DNA of 64,000 nucleotides. It comes from Melioribacteraceae bacterium (GTDB lineage: Bacteria; Bacteroidota; Ignavibacteria; Ignavibacteriales; Melioribacteraceae). The notes under the pieces were generated by a model. The model saw nothing but the letters and a program-made list of their open reading frames with translations. It ran no database searches and was not told the DNA's origin. How positions within the stretch are numbered: position 1 is the stretch's first letter; every line of letters begins with the position of its first letter. The stretch spans positions 62,001-126,000 of the forward strand of contig JAGFIY010000104.1 of assembly GCA_024103215.1 (NCBI GenBank), in the 5' to 3' direction. Positions 27,525 through 36,675 of this stretch are shown one piece after another. Made by a program: the position numbers and the translations under genes.

Positions 27525-28913
27525 TCAATAATTAAAAATATCTAATATATCTTTTGAAACTTTTGGAATTCCGTATTTACCCAAACTTGCATTAGAAAGT
27601 TCAAGACTTGCCGGAAGAGTAGAAATATTAATTCCCTGTATCTGAGCCCCATAATGATTGTTTATTGTGTAAATAAATTTATTTGCAATAATACCATAAC
27701 CTCTTGTCGTCGGATGAACACCATCCAAACTAAATAATCCGCCAGTGCCATAAGCGCTTGTAAACTGAAGTCCATCAACACTCAAACCGTTCTGCCTGAT
27801 CTCTTTTAATTCTCTGTTAATATCAACCAGAGCAAAACCATATTTGCGTGTTTCTCTCCAAATTGTGGCGTTATAGCTATTTATCACATCCAATGAATTA
27901 ATTACTTCCGGTTTGTCCAAAATCAATCGATTAGGCCAAGGATTTTGTGGTGTTAATCCAAAAGGATAATTCGTATCGACATACGGAGGAACCGGAATAC
28001 CATTATCGCTGTAATACTTGCCGGTCTGATCACCAAGATAATCGGTTGCGAAAGAAGCATTAAGTGGAATTAAATGCTGAAGCGCAATAAGATCATCCGG
28101 AGTTGCTAATCCAATTGGTGGATTTCCGGTACTAAGTTCAAACACTAATCCCTGTACTTGAGAATTTTGCTGTTGTAATTCTTTAAGTGCCAAACCAAGT
28201 CCAGGACCAACGGTTGTAAAGAAGGGTATCGTCGTGATATCCGGAATATTTGCAACCGCGGCTTTAGTACCAGATTGTGCCAATGCTCCCATAAGCTGAG
28301 CATAAAGTTGACTGAATATCTGCGTTGGGGTATGAGGAATTGCTCCTCCGTTTGCAGCATGACCGAGAATATCATTATTTCCTACCCATACGGTCATGAA
28401 TGTAGGATTTAATGAGAGAGCTTGTTGGAGAGCGGTACCTTGACCCCTTAGTATTAGATCAAACATCGGGCTGCCTGAAAGGCTAGTTTCAGAACTTGTT
28501 GCCAGCAAAACATCCGGGAGAAGTGCACCAGGTATTCCCATATTGTTATAAGCAGCGCCATAGTTAGTGTTTAGCGGCTGACCGGGAGTTGTGTTTATCG
28601 TTGAAACAAACGGAGAAAGTGAAACTACTTCCATTCTTCCACCCAAACCCGGATCACTTATTAACGGTTGTTCGTAAGATGTTTGAACTTGTCTTGCAAT
28701 CAATGCACCAAAAGAGTTTGCTTGAGATGATTCATATAGTGCGTTGCTTTGCAGACCTGCTGTTAAACTATTTCCTATTGAAACAAATTTAGAAAAATTT
28801 GCAGCACCCGTAGGTGGAGCGGCTGGAGCGTTGAGTTCGGTCTTAGTATCGCATCCAATAAAAATACCGGCTGCAATTAAAAAACTGAGTAATAATTTAT
28901 TAAGGTTTTTCAT
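27525..28913 (-). CDS. SGNH/GDSL-family lipoprotein hydrolase
   Basis: A 462-residue lipoprotein with lipobox LIAAGIFIGC (Cys21). The SGNH blocks are present: Ser49 in SIGNSLT (Asn in place of the usual Asp of GDS), Gly in NMGIPGA, Asn in WVGNNDILG and Asp/His in LDGVHPT. It therefore looks like an active esterase or lipase exposed at the outer membrane or in the periplasm. It follows the FadL-type porin gene by 20 bases, a pairing that suggests release of acyl chains and their uptake. The substrate is not known. A strong terminator follows the stop. Confidence 0.88.
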   Translation of the reverse strand: MKNLNKLLLSFLIAAGIFIGCDTKTELNAPAAPPTGAANFSKFVSIGNSLTAGLQSNALYESSQANSFGALIARQVQTSYEQPLISDPGLGGRMEVVSLSPFVSTINTTPGQPLNTNYGAAYNNMGIPGALLPDVLLATSSETSLSGSPMFDLILRGQGTALQQALSLNPTFMTVWVGNNDILGHAANGGAIPHTPTQIFSQLYAQLMGALAQSGTKAAVANIPDITTIPFFTTVGPGLGLALKELQQQNSQVQGLVFELSTGNPPIGLATPDDLIALQHLIPLNASFATDYLGDQTGKYYSDNGIPVPPYVDTNYPFGLTPQNPWPNRLILDKPEVINSLDVINSYNATIWRETRKYGFALVDINRELKEIRQNGLSVDGLQFTSAYGTGGLFSLDGVHPTTRGYGIIANKFIYTINNHYGAQIQGINISTLPASLELSNASLGKYGIPKVSKDILDIFNY

Positions 28914-28933
28914 AATTTCTAATCTCCTCTATC

Positions 28934-30187
28934 TTAAAACTTAAATGATAAATTTACGCCAAACAAGTGTGCTTCCGAATTGTACACCCCATTAAAAGGA
29001 GCAAATCCATCAGTATAGCTAACTTCGGAATTATAAATTGTACGTTCTCTAAATTTCAAATAGAGGTAGGCAACATCAAGTGTGAAATTATCCATTAAAT
29101 CCAATCCAAATCCAATATTGTAGCCGAATCTGTCTGCATCGGGAAGAGTAGGTTCAACCAACTGTGATTTAACTGGGTTAGTATCGTACAAAAGACCGCC
29201 TCTTAGACTAAAGCCGGATCCGAAATCGTATTCACCTCCGAGCCTATAGATGAAACTGTCTTTATAATCTCTAAGTGCGGAAGAAACAACCGGCTTTCCG
29301 TCCTCACCCATAAATTCGTCGAATGTAACTTCCAGTTTATCATAGCTGCTCCAGCCGACATACTGGAAATCAAATGAAAGAGTCCAATTCTCATCAGGAT
29401 AAATTCCTATACCAAAAGTTGCATTTAAAGGTGTGGTAAGCGGAGCACTGATTGCTCCTTTCGGAATCCTCCCTTCGAATTGTGAAGGTGCTTCCACAGT
29501 TGCATCACCCTCAAATTTAATCTCTGTTTCACTTCGGAATGATGCTCCAAAAGAAAGCATTTCCGTAGGTTGATAAAATGCAGCAACGTTAAATCCGTAT
29601 GCAGTCCCGTCTCCCTCAAGATGTATTTTTGCATCGGCATTAAATGGACTTAATTGTTGATATCTTTCAATTATAACATCCCCATAAACAAATGTACCGC
29701 CTACAGCAATTGAAAAATCATCGGTCAATTTATAAGCAATATTTGCATTGAAAAAGAATGTTCTAACTTCTGTATCAAGTGCGATGTATCGACCCGGCCA
29801 ATCTTCTTCCCAGGTTGTACCGAGTCCAAAAGGATTGTTTACTCCTATACCTGCCGCCCAATCTTCGCTTATTCTGTGGGTTAGATAAAAATTAATTGGT
29901 GTAAATATTTGATCTTTGACTTTATATTCATCTATTGCAGGAGCAGGTCCTCTAAACACCGCATCGGGTTTAATTAGTGAAACACCGGCATAAATCTGAG
30001 TGCCTTCTAAGCGTGTTAATGCTGCCGGGTTGAAATATACGGCGGATGCATCATCTGCTATAGCTGTAAAAGCACCGGCCATTGCCATCGCTTTTGCGCC
30101 ATGTTCGTTTATTTGGAAACCGCTGGAATAGATTTCGTTGCTAATTAAAGCAACAAATAGTAATGGAAGTAAAAGTTTTTTACTCAC
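28934..30187 (-). CDS. OmpP1/FadL-family outer-membrane transporter
   Basis: A 417-residue barrel protein with a signal peptide (to about residue 20, ending SSG). The FadL pattern FQINEHGAKAMAMAGAFTAIADDASAVYFNPAALTRL is visible in parts near the N-terminus and forms the plug or hatch. The strands end in a C-terminal Phe (LSFKF). FadL proteins move long-chain fatty acids or other hydrophobic compounds across the outer membrane. The start is GTG with GGGAGG upstream. It is cotranscribed with the SGNH lipoprotein. Confidence 0.9.
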   Translation of the reverse strand: MSKKLLLPLLFVALISNEIYSSGFQINEHGAKAMAMAGAFTAIADDASAVYFNPAALTRLEGTQIYAGVSLIKPDAVFRGPAPAIDEYKVKDQIFTPINFYLTHRISEDWAAGIGVNNPFGLGTTWEEDWPGRYIALDTEVRTFFFNANIAYKLTDDFSIAVGGTFVYGDVIIERYQQLSPFNADAKIHLEGDGTAYGFNVAAFYQPTEMLSFGASFRSETEIKFEGDATVEAPSQFEGRIPKGAISAPLTTPLNATFGIGIYPDENWTLSFDFQYVGWSSYDKLEVTFDEFMGEDGKPVVSSALRDYKDSFIYRLGGEYDFGSGFSLRGGLLYDTNPVKSQLVEPTLPDADRFGYNIGFGLDLMDNFTLDVAYLYLKFRERTIYNSEVSYTDGFAPFNGVYNSEAHLFGVNLSFKF

Positions 30188-30261
30188 AGAACCTCCCTCA
30201 ATTAATTTTGGAATGATTGAAAATAATTATTTAATAAAATAAAACCAATAATCCTAATTGA

Positions 30262-30765
30262 TTATTCTACTATGAGAAGGACAGTATTTTTTTCGACAGA
30301 AGTGCCCGCTTTAACTTTTACTTCCGTAACAATACCGTCAACCGGAGAATGAATTTCGTTTTCCATTTTCATCGCTTCTAATATAAGCAATGTTTCCCCG
30401 GTTTTTACTTCAGACCCAACTGTTTTATTTATTTTAATCACCATTCCCGGCATTGGTGATGTAATCATTTTCTGCGAAGATTCTGCTTGAACCGCTTTCA
30501 TCACTTCTACTGCTTTATCTCGTAATCTTGAACGAACAACTGCAATGAAATAATAACCGTCTATCAGAAATCTTAATTCGTCTTTTCCGGTGTTATCGAC
30601 AGTAACGTCATAAACTTTGTTATCAATATTTACCAAGTATGAATATTCGGAATTTTTCGATACTTCAAAGGATATCGTTTTATTATTAATATTAATTTTT
30701 TCTTTGGCCGGAAAATTCACTTCGTTCATTTTTCCGTTTACATAAGCAATGTAGGTTTTACTCAT
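30262..30765 (-). CDS. Biotin carboxyl carrier protein of an acyl-CoA carboxylase
   Basis: A 167-residue protein with a C-terminal biotinyl domain (about 97-167). The biotin-bearing Lys133 is in EAMKMEN, with the PMPGMVIKI strand before it. The N-terminal part (1-90) resembles the linker domain of propionyl-CoA or pyruvate/oxaloacetate-type carboxylases more than fatty-acid AccB. It overlaps the biotin carboxylase gene by 8 bases. The carboxyltransferase subunit is not in this window, so the acceptor (acetyl-CoA, propionyl-CoA or a keto acid) remains open. Confidence 0.88.
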   Translation of the reverse strand: MSKTYIAYVNGKMNEVNFPAKEKININNKTISFEVSKNSEYSYLVNIDNKVYDVTVDNTGKDELRFLIDGYYFIAVVRSRLRDKAVEVMKAVQAESSQKMITSPMPGMVIKINKTVGSEVKTGETLLILEAMKMENEIHSPVDGIVTEVKVKAGTSVEKNTVLLIVE

Positions 30766-32251
30766 CTATCAACCCCCATTTATTGCCTTGGGTACATGAA
30801 TTAAGTTTAGGCTGAAGCGATGATTCTTTTTCGGCTAAATATGAGCTCAGCAAAATTGCTACAATCTCATAATGCTTGGGGGCAGATTCTTTCCATTTAT
30901 CCGGAAGTAACGGAAAAAATTCTTTGGAAATGAAATCTATGTCAAACGTTCCTTCAAGAAAACTTTTTTGTGCTAAAACCCATTTACACATTTGAATATT
31001 TGTGTTAACTCCGGAGATATGATATTCACCCAGCGCTCGATCCATTCTACTGATTGCTTCGCTGCGGTCAAAACCGTGCGCGATCAATTTCGTCAGCATC
31101 GGATCGTAATTAAGCGATACTTCGGAGGAAAGTTCAATCCCTCTATCAACTCTAATTCCGGGTCCAGACGGAAGTCTATGATATTTTATTTTCCCCGTGG
31201 AGGGAGAAAAATTTGATTCGGCTTCCTCGGCATAGATTCTGCATTCGATTGCATGTCCGTTGATCTTTACGTCTTTTTGATCAAAAGATATTTTATTTCC
31301 TGCCGCAATTTTAATTTGTTCTTTCACAATATCGATTCCCGTAATCATTTCGGTAACAGGATGTTCTACTTGCAGCCGGGTATTCATTTCAAGAAAATAA
31401 AAATTCTTTTTTGCGTCGATTAAAAATTCGATGGTTCCTGCGTTAAAATAATCGACTGCTTTTGCGGCTTCGATTGCAGCTTCGGTTATCTTAGCTCGAG
31501 TTTTACTATCTACAAATGCGGAGGGAGCTTCCTCGATAATCTTTTGATGTCTTCTCTGCACCGAACATTCTCTTTCAAAAAGGTGACGGTAATTTCCGTA
31601 TTCGTCAGCAATAACCTGAACCTCAATATGCTTAGGATTTTCAATGAACTTTTCAATATAAACATCGTCGCTTCCAAATGCTTTTTGGGATTCGCTTTTT
31701 GCCATCTCCCAAAACGAAATCAACTCTTTTTTCGATTCAACTTTGCGCATGCCCTTCCCGCCTCCGCCGGCTGCGGCTTTCAACATAATCGGGAAGCCAA
31801 TCTCCTCAGCTATTTTTATCAATTCTTTTTCACTATGGATCGCTTTTATTGTGCCAGGAACTATTGGAACTCCACTTTTCTGCATTATTTCTCTCGCCGA
31901 AGTCTTTTCACCCATTGCCTTGACAGAATTTACTGAAGGTCCGATAAATTTAATTCCGGCCTTATCCGTCATCTCAATGAATGAAGAATTTTCGGAAAGA
32001 AAACCGTAGCCAGGGTGAATGGCATCGGCATTTATTTTTTTCGCAAGTTCTATAATATTATTCCCGTTGAGATATGATTCAGAAGCATTGGAAGGTCCTA
32101 TGTGATAAGCCTGATCCGCAATGCGCACGTGAAGAGAATTTTTATCCGCATCCGAATAAACAGCAACTGAAGTAATTCCCATTTCGCGGCAGGCTTTAAC
32201 AATCCTAACGGCAATCTCGCCTCTGTTGGCTATTAGAATTTTTTTAAACAT
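30758..32251 (-). CDS. Biotin carboxylase subunit
   Basis: A 497-residue ATP-grasp enzyme that carboxylates biotin on the carrier protein using ATP and bicarbonate. It begins MFKKILIANRGEIAVRI and has the GYGFLSEN loop, the glycine-rich KAAAGGGGKGMR loop, catalytic MNTRLQVEHPVTE and a C-terminal biotin carboxylase domain. The C-terminus runs about 50 residues past the usual AccC end, as in PccA-type subunits. Its neighbour encodes the carrier. It starts two bases after mutS2. Confidence 0.93.
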   Translation of the reverse strand: MFKKILIANRGEIAVRIVKACREMGITSVAVYSDADKNSLHVRIADQAYHIGPSNASESYLNGNNIIELAKKINADAIHPGYGFLSENSSFIEMTDKAGIKFIGPSVNSVKAMGEKTSAREIMQKSGVPIVPGTIKAIHSEKELIKIAEEIGFPIMLKAAAGGGGKGMRKVESKKELISFWEMAKSESQKAFGSDDVYIEKFIENPKHIEVQVIADEYGNYRHLFERECSVQRRHQKIIEEAPSAFVDSKTRAKITEAAIEAAKAVDYFNAGTIEFLIDAKKNFYFLEMNTRLQVEHPVTEMITGIDIVKEQIKIAAGNKISFDQKDVKINGHAIECRIYAEEAESNFSPSTGKIKYHRLPSGPGIRVDRGIELSSEVSLNYDPMLTKLIAHGFDRSEAISRMDRALGEYHISGVNTNIQMCKWVLAQKSFLEGTFDIDFISKEFFPLLPDKWKESAPKHYEIVAILLSSYLAEKESSLQPKLNSCTQGNKWGLIDE

Positions 32252-32253
32252 TT

Positions 32254-34599
32254 TTACTCAATTTCAACAATTGTTATTCCCTCACCACCGGCTTCAATTT
32301 TTGCAAAATAATAATTTTTTACGTGTTCATGTTGTTTTAAAATTTCCTGAACCAAATTTTTTAAGACCCCTGTCCCCTTTCCGTGTAAAATTTCCACAAG
32401 TTGATTGCCCGAACTATAGGCCTCATCAAGATATTTAATAACTTCAAACTCTGCTGTTTCCGGTTTCATTCCACGGATATCAAGTCTTAGATTCTGTAAT
32501 GGATGATTAAATGAATAAGGATTATAGCTTTCACTTTTTTCTTTTGGCTTGGACGATGAGATTATATCTTTCACCTTAACCTGAAGTTTTATAGAACCGA
32601 CAAGAATTGTTGCTTTATTTTTCTCATTGTTAAGTTCGATTAATTCACCCGAAGTATTTGTGTTTAAAACCGAAACGTAGTCACCAACTTTAATTTTCTT
32701 ACTTGAGCTTGTACCTTTGTCGATATACTTTTCGAATTTTACATCGTGACTTTTTTTCAAGCTTTCGATTTTTTCTTTCGCTTCTCTAATTGTTTCTTTT
32801 TTAGCGTTTGATTCACGAATATTTCGTACGGCATTTTCAACAGTTTTATTTATATCCTTGAGATATTCTTCCGCTTCGAATTTAGTTTTCTCTAGAATTT
32901 CTTTTTTTTGAGTTTCTAAACGTTCAACTTTTTGTTCGTAAAGATTCGTTAATCCCTTTAATCTTGTGTTTTCAATTTCAAGCTGATTTAGCTTTATTCT
33001 TAAACTATTGGATTTATTTTCAAGATCGATCAATAAGTTTTCAATCTTATTTTTATCTGAATCCATAAATTCTTTTGCGTTTTGAATCAAATGTTCTGAA
33101 AATCCAATTCTTTTTGCAATTTCAAAAGCATAACTCGAACCGGGAATTCCTTGATTAAATTTATAAGTTGGAACAAGTTTTTCTGTATCGAATTCCATAC
33201 TCGCATTTTCGAAACCATCAATATCGTGAGCAAAAACTTTTAGGTTACCATGATGAGTAGTTGCCAAAACAAGTGACCCGGTTTTCTGCAACTGAATTAG
33301 AATTGAAGTAGCAAGCGCCGATCCCTCATTCGGGTCGGTTCCAGTACCAATCTCATCTAGTAATACGAGAGAGTTTTCGCAAGCTTCGTTAAGAATTGAA
33401 TTGATATTGCTCAAATGTGAACTGAAGGTACTCAGATCATCTTCGATAGATTGCTTATCTCCGATATCCACAAGTACGTTATTAAAAAAATGCAAATTCG
33501 AATCTGGTCCCGCCGGTATGTGAATTCCCGAAAGCGCAAGAAGAGTTAATAATCCCACAGTTTTAAGAACAACAGTTTTTCCACCTGCATTCGGACCGGT
33601 AATGATTATAACCTTATCATTTCTGATTTGAAGATCGAGAGGGATTGTGTTTTTTTGTCCTAGTTTTTTTAAAAGAAGCGGATGACGAGCATTTATTAAA
33701 TTGATCTTTTCATTTTCGTTAAAAGTAGGGAAACCACCGATAATTTCGAGCGAGTATTTTGCTTTTGCAAATACCGAATCAATCTTTGCTATTGAGCGGA
33801 GTGTTTGTTTTAGAAGCTCTGCTGATTTACCGATATGACTTGTTAGCTCTCTAAGGATTCTCTCAATCTCTCTTTTCTCGGCGAACGAAAGTGTAAGTAT
33901 CTCGTTGTTAAGTTCAAGTGTTTCTTCGGGTTCGATATATACTGTTTGTCCGGTTGAAGATTCGGAATGAATAAATCCTCTTACTTGTCTTTTATGCTCC
34001 GCTTTTACGGGAATAACGATTCTTCCATCGCGTTGAGTAGTATATTCTTCTTGAACTAGATATGCATCGCTTAACTGCTTAAGAATTTTGTTAACTATTT
34101 TTCTAAGCTGGCTTCCTTTTGCAATAATTTCCTTTCTTATTTCCGCCAATTTGGAACTTGCTCTATCGCTTATCTCCCCCGACTCAGTAAAAATTTTGTT
34201 TATGTTATGTTCAAGATTTTTATCTACAAGCAGAGTTTCCTCAAATGTACTTTTAAGTAATTTTGTGTTGGCACTTATATATTGCCTCAACCTTCTTGAA
34301 ACCGCTAAAAGTGATGAAATTGATCGGAGTTCTTTTGTGCTGAGAACCACACCTTCAATTTTTGTTTTGCTGATCGCTTCAAACAGATCGGGAATATACT
34401 CAATCGGAGGATAATCAAATTCGATTAAAGCATCTTTTGCTTCAGTTACTAAATCACCTTCCTCAACTGCGTATTTTTTTGATTCAAATGGTTGAGAGTT
34501 TAAAATTAATTGATTACCGTTTTGAGTTGATGTATAATTAGCAATTAAGGACAAAACTTTTACATATTCTAATTGTTCTAAAACCTCAGAGCGAATCAC
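32254..34599 (-). CDS. mutS2: Endonuclease MutS2
   Basis: A 781-residue MutS-family protein lacking the mismatch-recognition domains. The core and clamp helices (1-300) are followed by the ATPase with GPNAGGKT and LLDEIGTGTDPNEG. A long coiled coil (about 510-630) leads to a C-terminal Smr nuclease domain (about 700-781, LDIRGMKPETAEFEV and LHGKGTGVLK). MutS2 limits recombination and, in Bacillus, also acts on collided ribosomes. It overlaps cvpA by 14 bases. Confidence 0.95.
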   Translation of the reverse strand: MIRSEVLEQLEYVKVLSLIANYTSTQNGNQLILNSQPFESKKYAVEEGDLVTEAKDALIEFDYPPIEYIPDLFEAISKTKIEGVVLSTKELRSISSLLAVSRRLRQYISANTKLLKSTFEETLLVDKNLEHNINKIFTESGEISDRASSKLAEIRKEIIAKGSQLRKIVNKILKQLSDAYLVQEEYTTQRDGRIVIPVKAEHKRQVRGFIHSESSTGQTVYIEPEETLELNNEILTLSFAEKREIERILRELTSHIGKSAELLKQTLRSIAKIDSVFAKAKYSLEIIGGFPTFNENEKINLINARHPLLLKKLGQKNTIPLDLQIRNDKVIIITGPNAGGKTVVLKTVGLLTLLALSGIHIPAGPDSNLHFFNNVLVDIGDKQSIEDDLSTFSSHLSNINSILNEACENSLVLLDEIGTGTDPNEGSALATSILIQLQKTGSLVLATTHHGNLKVFAHDIDGFENASMEFDTEKLVPTYKFNQGIPGSSYAFEIAKRIGFSEHLIQNAKEFMDSDKNKIENLLIDLENKSNSLRIKLNQLEIENTRLKGLTNLYEQKVERLETQKKEILEKTKFEAEEYLKDINKTVENAVRNIRESNAKKETIREAKEKIESLKKSHDVKFEKYIDKGTSSSKKIKVGDYVSVLNTNTSGELIELNNEKNKATILVGSIKLQVKVKDIISSSKPKEKSESYNPYSFNHPLQNLRLDIRGMKPETAEFEVIKYLDEAYSSGNQLVEILHGKGTGVLKNLVQEILKQHEHVKNYYFAKIEAGGEGITIVEIE

Positions 34600-35161
34600 T
34601 TTGATTTTCCTTTATGAATGAAGTATCCTGAAGTTCGGGAAGTGTAAAATTCTCTTTCCGCTCAATGTAGTCCTCAATAAAATCTTTAGCAGTTGAATCC
34701 GCACCAAGAGTGAAATCAATGACTGTTGGAACAACACTATAAACCTCATTAAAAACAATCGAATCTTCCCTGTCTTCCTGATCAGGAATTCCAAAAATGT
34801 TTAGAAAAAGTAAAAAACCGCTTATAAAAAAAAGTGTTTGAATAGCGCCTGCAATTCCACCAAATAGCTGGTTAAAAAACCTGTTAACTTTATCCAACGG
34901 ATGCACCAATCTTTTGATTATCGAAAAAACAAAAATTGCCACAATAAAAATGATCAAGCCGGCGAAAAAATTTGAAAGGTAATCCTCATTGTTGAAAATT
35001 GGATTTAAGTAAATTCCGAATTCTTCGGAATAAGTAAAAGCCAAGTAAACTGCAACTATAAGCCCAATCAAACCTATAAGCTTTCTGACAAGACCGTCTT
35101 TATATCCCAAAAGAAATCCAATCAAAAGAATTGCAAAAATTATAATATCCAAATAATTCAA
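34586..35161 (-). CDS. CvpA family membrane protein
   Basis: A 191-residue inner-membrane protein with four hydrophobic segments: about 4-22, 26-44, 64-84 and 103-122. The early LDIIIFAILLIGFLLGYKDG and LVRKLIGLIGLI segments are typical of the CvpA family. The C-terminal 60 residues are charged and likely cytoplasmic. E. coli CvpA is needed for colicin V production and bile-salt resistance, but the general role is unsettled. CvpA next to mutS2 is a frequent arrangement. It overlaps yqeY by four bases and mutS2 by 14 bases. Confidence 0.85.
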   Translation of the reverse strand: MNYLDIIIFAILLIGFLLGYKDGLVRKLIGLIGLIVAVYLAFTYSEEFGIYLNPIFNNEDYLSNFFAGLIIFIVAIFVFSIIKRLVHPLDKVNRFFNQLFGGIAGAIQTLFFISGFLLFLNIFGIPDQEDREDSIVFNEVYSVVPTVIDFTLGADSTAKDFIEDYIERKENFTLPELQDTSFIKENQSDSL

Positions 35162-35610
35162 CCGGCGCTCAATACTTTTTCTACAATTTCCTTTATTAAC
35201 TTACCATCTGCTTTACCTTTTAACTGTTTTATAGATGCAGGCATTAATTTTGCAAAATCTGTTTTTGAAACTGCTCCAATTTCGTCAGCAATCTTCTTTA
35301 CCTCAGCTTCAACTTCCTCAACAGAAAGCTGTTTTGGAAGATACGATTGAATTATTTCCAACTCTGCTCTTTCCTTATCTGCAATATCTTGTCTTCCTGC
35401 ATTTTCGTATTGTTCAATCGCTTCTTTCCTTTTTTTTGCGGCACTCGTAAGAAGATTAATTTCTTTTTCTTCATTCAATTCTTCATGAGAACCACTTTTT
35501 TCGAATTCCAAAATCAGTGCTCTGATTGAACGGATAGTTTCAAGCTTAATTTTGTCTTTCGAACGCATTGCGTCTTTTAAGTCGTTGTTGATTTTTTCTT
35601 TAAGTGTCAT
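35158..35610 (-). CDS. GatB/YqeY domain protein
   Basis: A 150-residue protein consisting of the YqeY domain related to the C-terminal helical part of GatB, the amidotransferase subunit that binds tRNA. Seen features are LKEKINNDLKDAMRSKDKIKLETIR at the start, EIIQSYLPKQLS in the middle and KQLKGKADGKLIKEIV near the end. Stand-alone YqeY proteins have no firm function. AGGTGA lies just before the ATG, and only about 15 bases separate the ATG from the end of the exbD terminator. It heads the yqeY-cvpA-mutS2-biotin carboxylase unit. Confidence 0.9.
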   Translation of the reverse strand: MTLKEKINNDLKDAMRSKDKIKLETIRSIRALILEFEKSGSHEELNEEKEINLLTSAAKKRKEAIEQYENAGRQDIADKERAELEIIQSYLPKQLSVEEVEAEVKKIADEIGAVSKTDFAKLMPASIKQLKGKADGKLIKEIVEKVLSAG

Positions 35611-35625
35611 AATTCACCTACTATA

Positions 35626-35666
35626 TAAAAAAAAAGGCAGACCGTAAAATAACTACAGCCTGCCTT
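35626..35666 (-). terminator. Rho-independent terminator after the exbB-exbD-exbD unit
   Basis: On the minus strand AAGGCAG and CTGCCTT form a seven-pair stem that frames a larger inner loop with a further GCT/GGT-type mismatch region, followed by a run of T residues. It lies 20 bases after the exbD stop. Confidence 0.7.
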
Positions 35667-35685
35667 AAATGTAAAATAAAATATT

Positions 35686-36099
35686 CTACTGCTTCAGCAT
35701 CGCGGAGTAATTTATTCTACGTGCGTCAGCTTTTCTAAGTTCCTGCTGAATATCTGTTACTATGCCCATATCCGAGTTTTTGTCCACTCTAAGAGATACA
35801 ATTACGTTGGGCAGTTGAACTCTTTTTGAGTACATAATAGGACGAACTTCTTCTAGTTTAACAAGATTATCGTTAAGCTGAATATTTCCGTTATTTCCGA
35901 CCCAGATATATGAGATTAATCTTTTGTTTTCAATTTTTTCAATGGCTTCTGCTTCCGGAAGTTTAAATTGTACAAGGACATCAACTTCTCTAAGTGTTGT
36001 AGAAACCATAAAAAACAAAAGCAGCATAAAAACTATATCCGGCATAGAAGCTGTTGGAATTTCTTGTTTTGTTGTTGCTCGTTTTTTTTCGAATTTCAT
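35686..36099 (-). CDS. exbD: ExbD/TolR family biopolymer transport protein (second copy)
   Basis: A 137-residue protein with a short basic cytoplasmic start, one membrane helix (about 20-38) carrying the essential acidic residue in MPDIVFMLLLFFMV, and a periplasmic domain. With ExbB it converts proton flow into movement for TonB-dependent import or Tol-type envelope work. I placed the start at the ATG at 36099. A frame 11 codons longer overlaps the upstream exbD gene and lacks the family pattern. A terminator follows it. Confidence 0.9.
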   Translation of the reverse strand: MKFEKKRATTKQEIPTASMPDIVFMLLLFFMVSTTLREVDVLVQFKLPEAEAIEKIENKRLISYIWVGNNGNIQLNDNLVKLEEVRPIMYSKRVQLPNVIVSLRVDKNSDMGIVTDIQQELRKADARRINYSAMLKQ

Positions 36100-36109
36100 T
36101 TTATGTCCC

Positions 36110-36643
36110 TTAAATTTTTTCCGGTTCGGCAATCGATATACTGATCGGTATTTTTTCTCTCACAAGTGAGCTTTCCTCAGGAATAAGATCATCGAACTTT
36201 TTGCCATAATTTGCCATTGAATATTCTTCCCATACCTCGTGATAAGCGCCTTTAACCTGATCGAGAGCTTGAATATAGAGATTATAATTAGTCTTTCGAT
36301 CAGTTTTTATGGATACAACCAATTTTTTGTTCGCAGGTAAATCAATCTTACTTTTAATTCTTTCAATAAGATTCTGCTTAATTTGAGGTATAGCAATAGC
36401 TTCGCCGTTTAAGAGTACGTCACCGTTTTCATTAATAAGCAACGCCGCCATCCTATCCTTTGAAAGAGGTACTACTTCCTGCTCTTCTGGAGGAAGATAT
36501 TCCGGCAGTGTTAACCCGATCCCGGTATCAACGTCGATAACAGTTGCAACAAGGAAGAATAACAACAAAAGAAAAGCTATATCTGCCATAGAACTTGTTG
36601 GAATTTCAGCAGATCTACTTCCTTTCTTTTTTAATAATACCAT
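36110..36643 (-). CDS. exbD: ExbD/TolR family biopolymer transport protein (first copy)
   Basis: A 177-residue paralogue of its neighbour. The segment SMADIAFLLLLFFLVAT holds the membrane Asp. The periplasmic domain is longer and contains KKLVVSIKTDRKTNYNLYIQALDQV. Two different ExbD copies after one ExbB is the usual layout in Bacteroidota and relatives, where heteromeric stators are likely. It lies 32 bases after exbB and ten bases before the second exbD. Confidence 0.92.
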   Translation of the reverse strand: MVLLKKKGSRSAEIPTSSMADIAFLLLLFFLVATVIDVDTGIGLTLPEYLPPEEQEVVPLSKDRMAALLINENGDVLLNGEAIAIPQIKQNLIERIKSKIDLPANKKLVVSIKTDRKTNYNLYIQALDQVKGAYHEVWEEYSMANYGKKFDDLIPEESSLVREKIPISISIAEPEKI

Positions 36644-36675
36644 TTCAATATCTCTTTGATTTAGTTAATTAACCG

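Noticed and set aside
27490-27528. Longer start of the SPOR gene at a TTG at 27528
   Set aside because: These codons come from the terminator hairpin, and the signal peptide begins only at the ATG at 27489.
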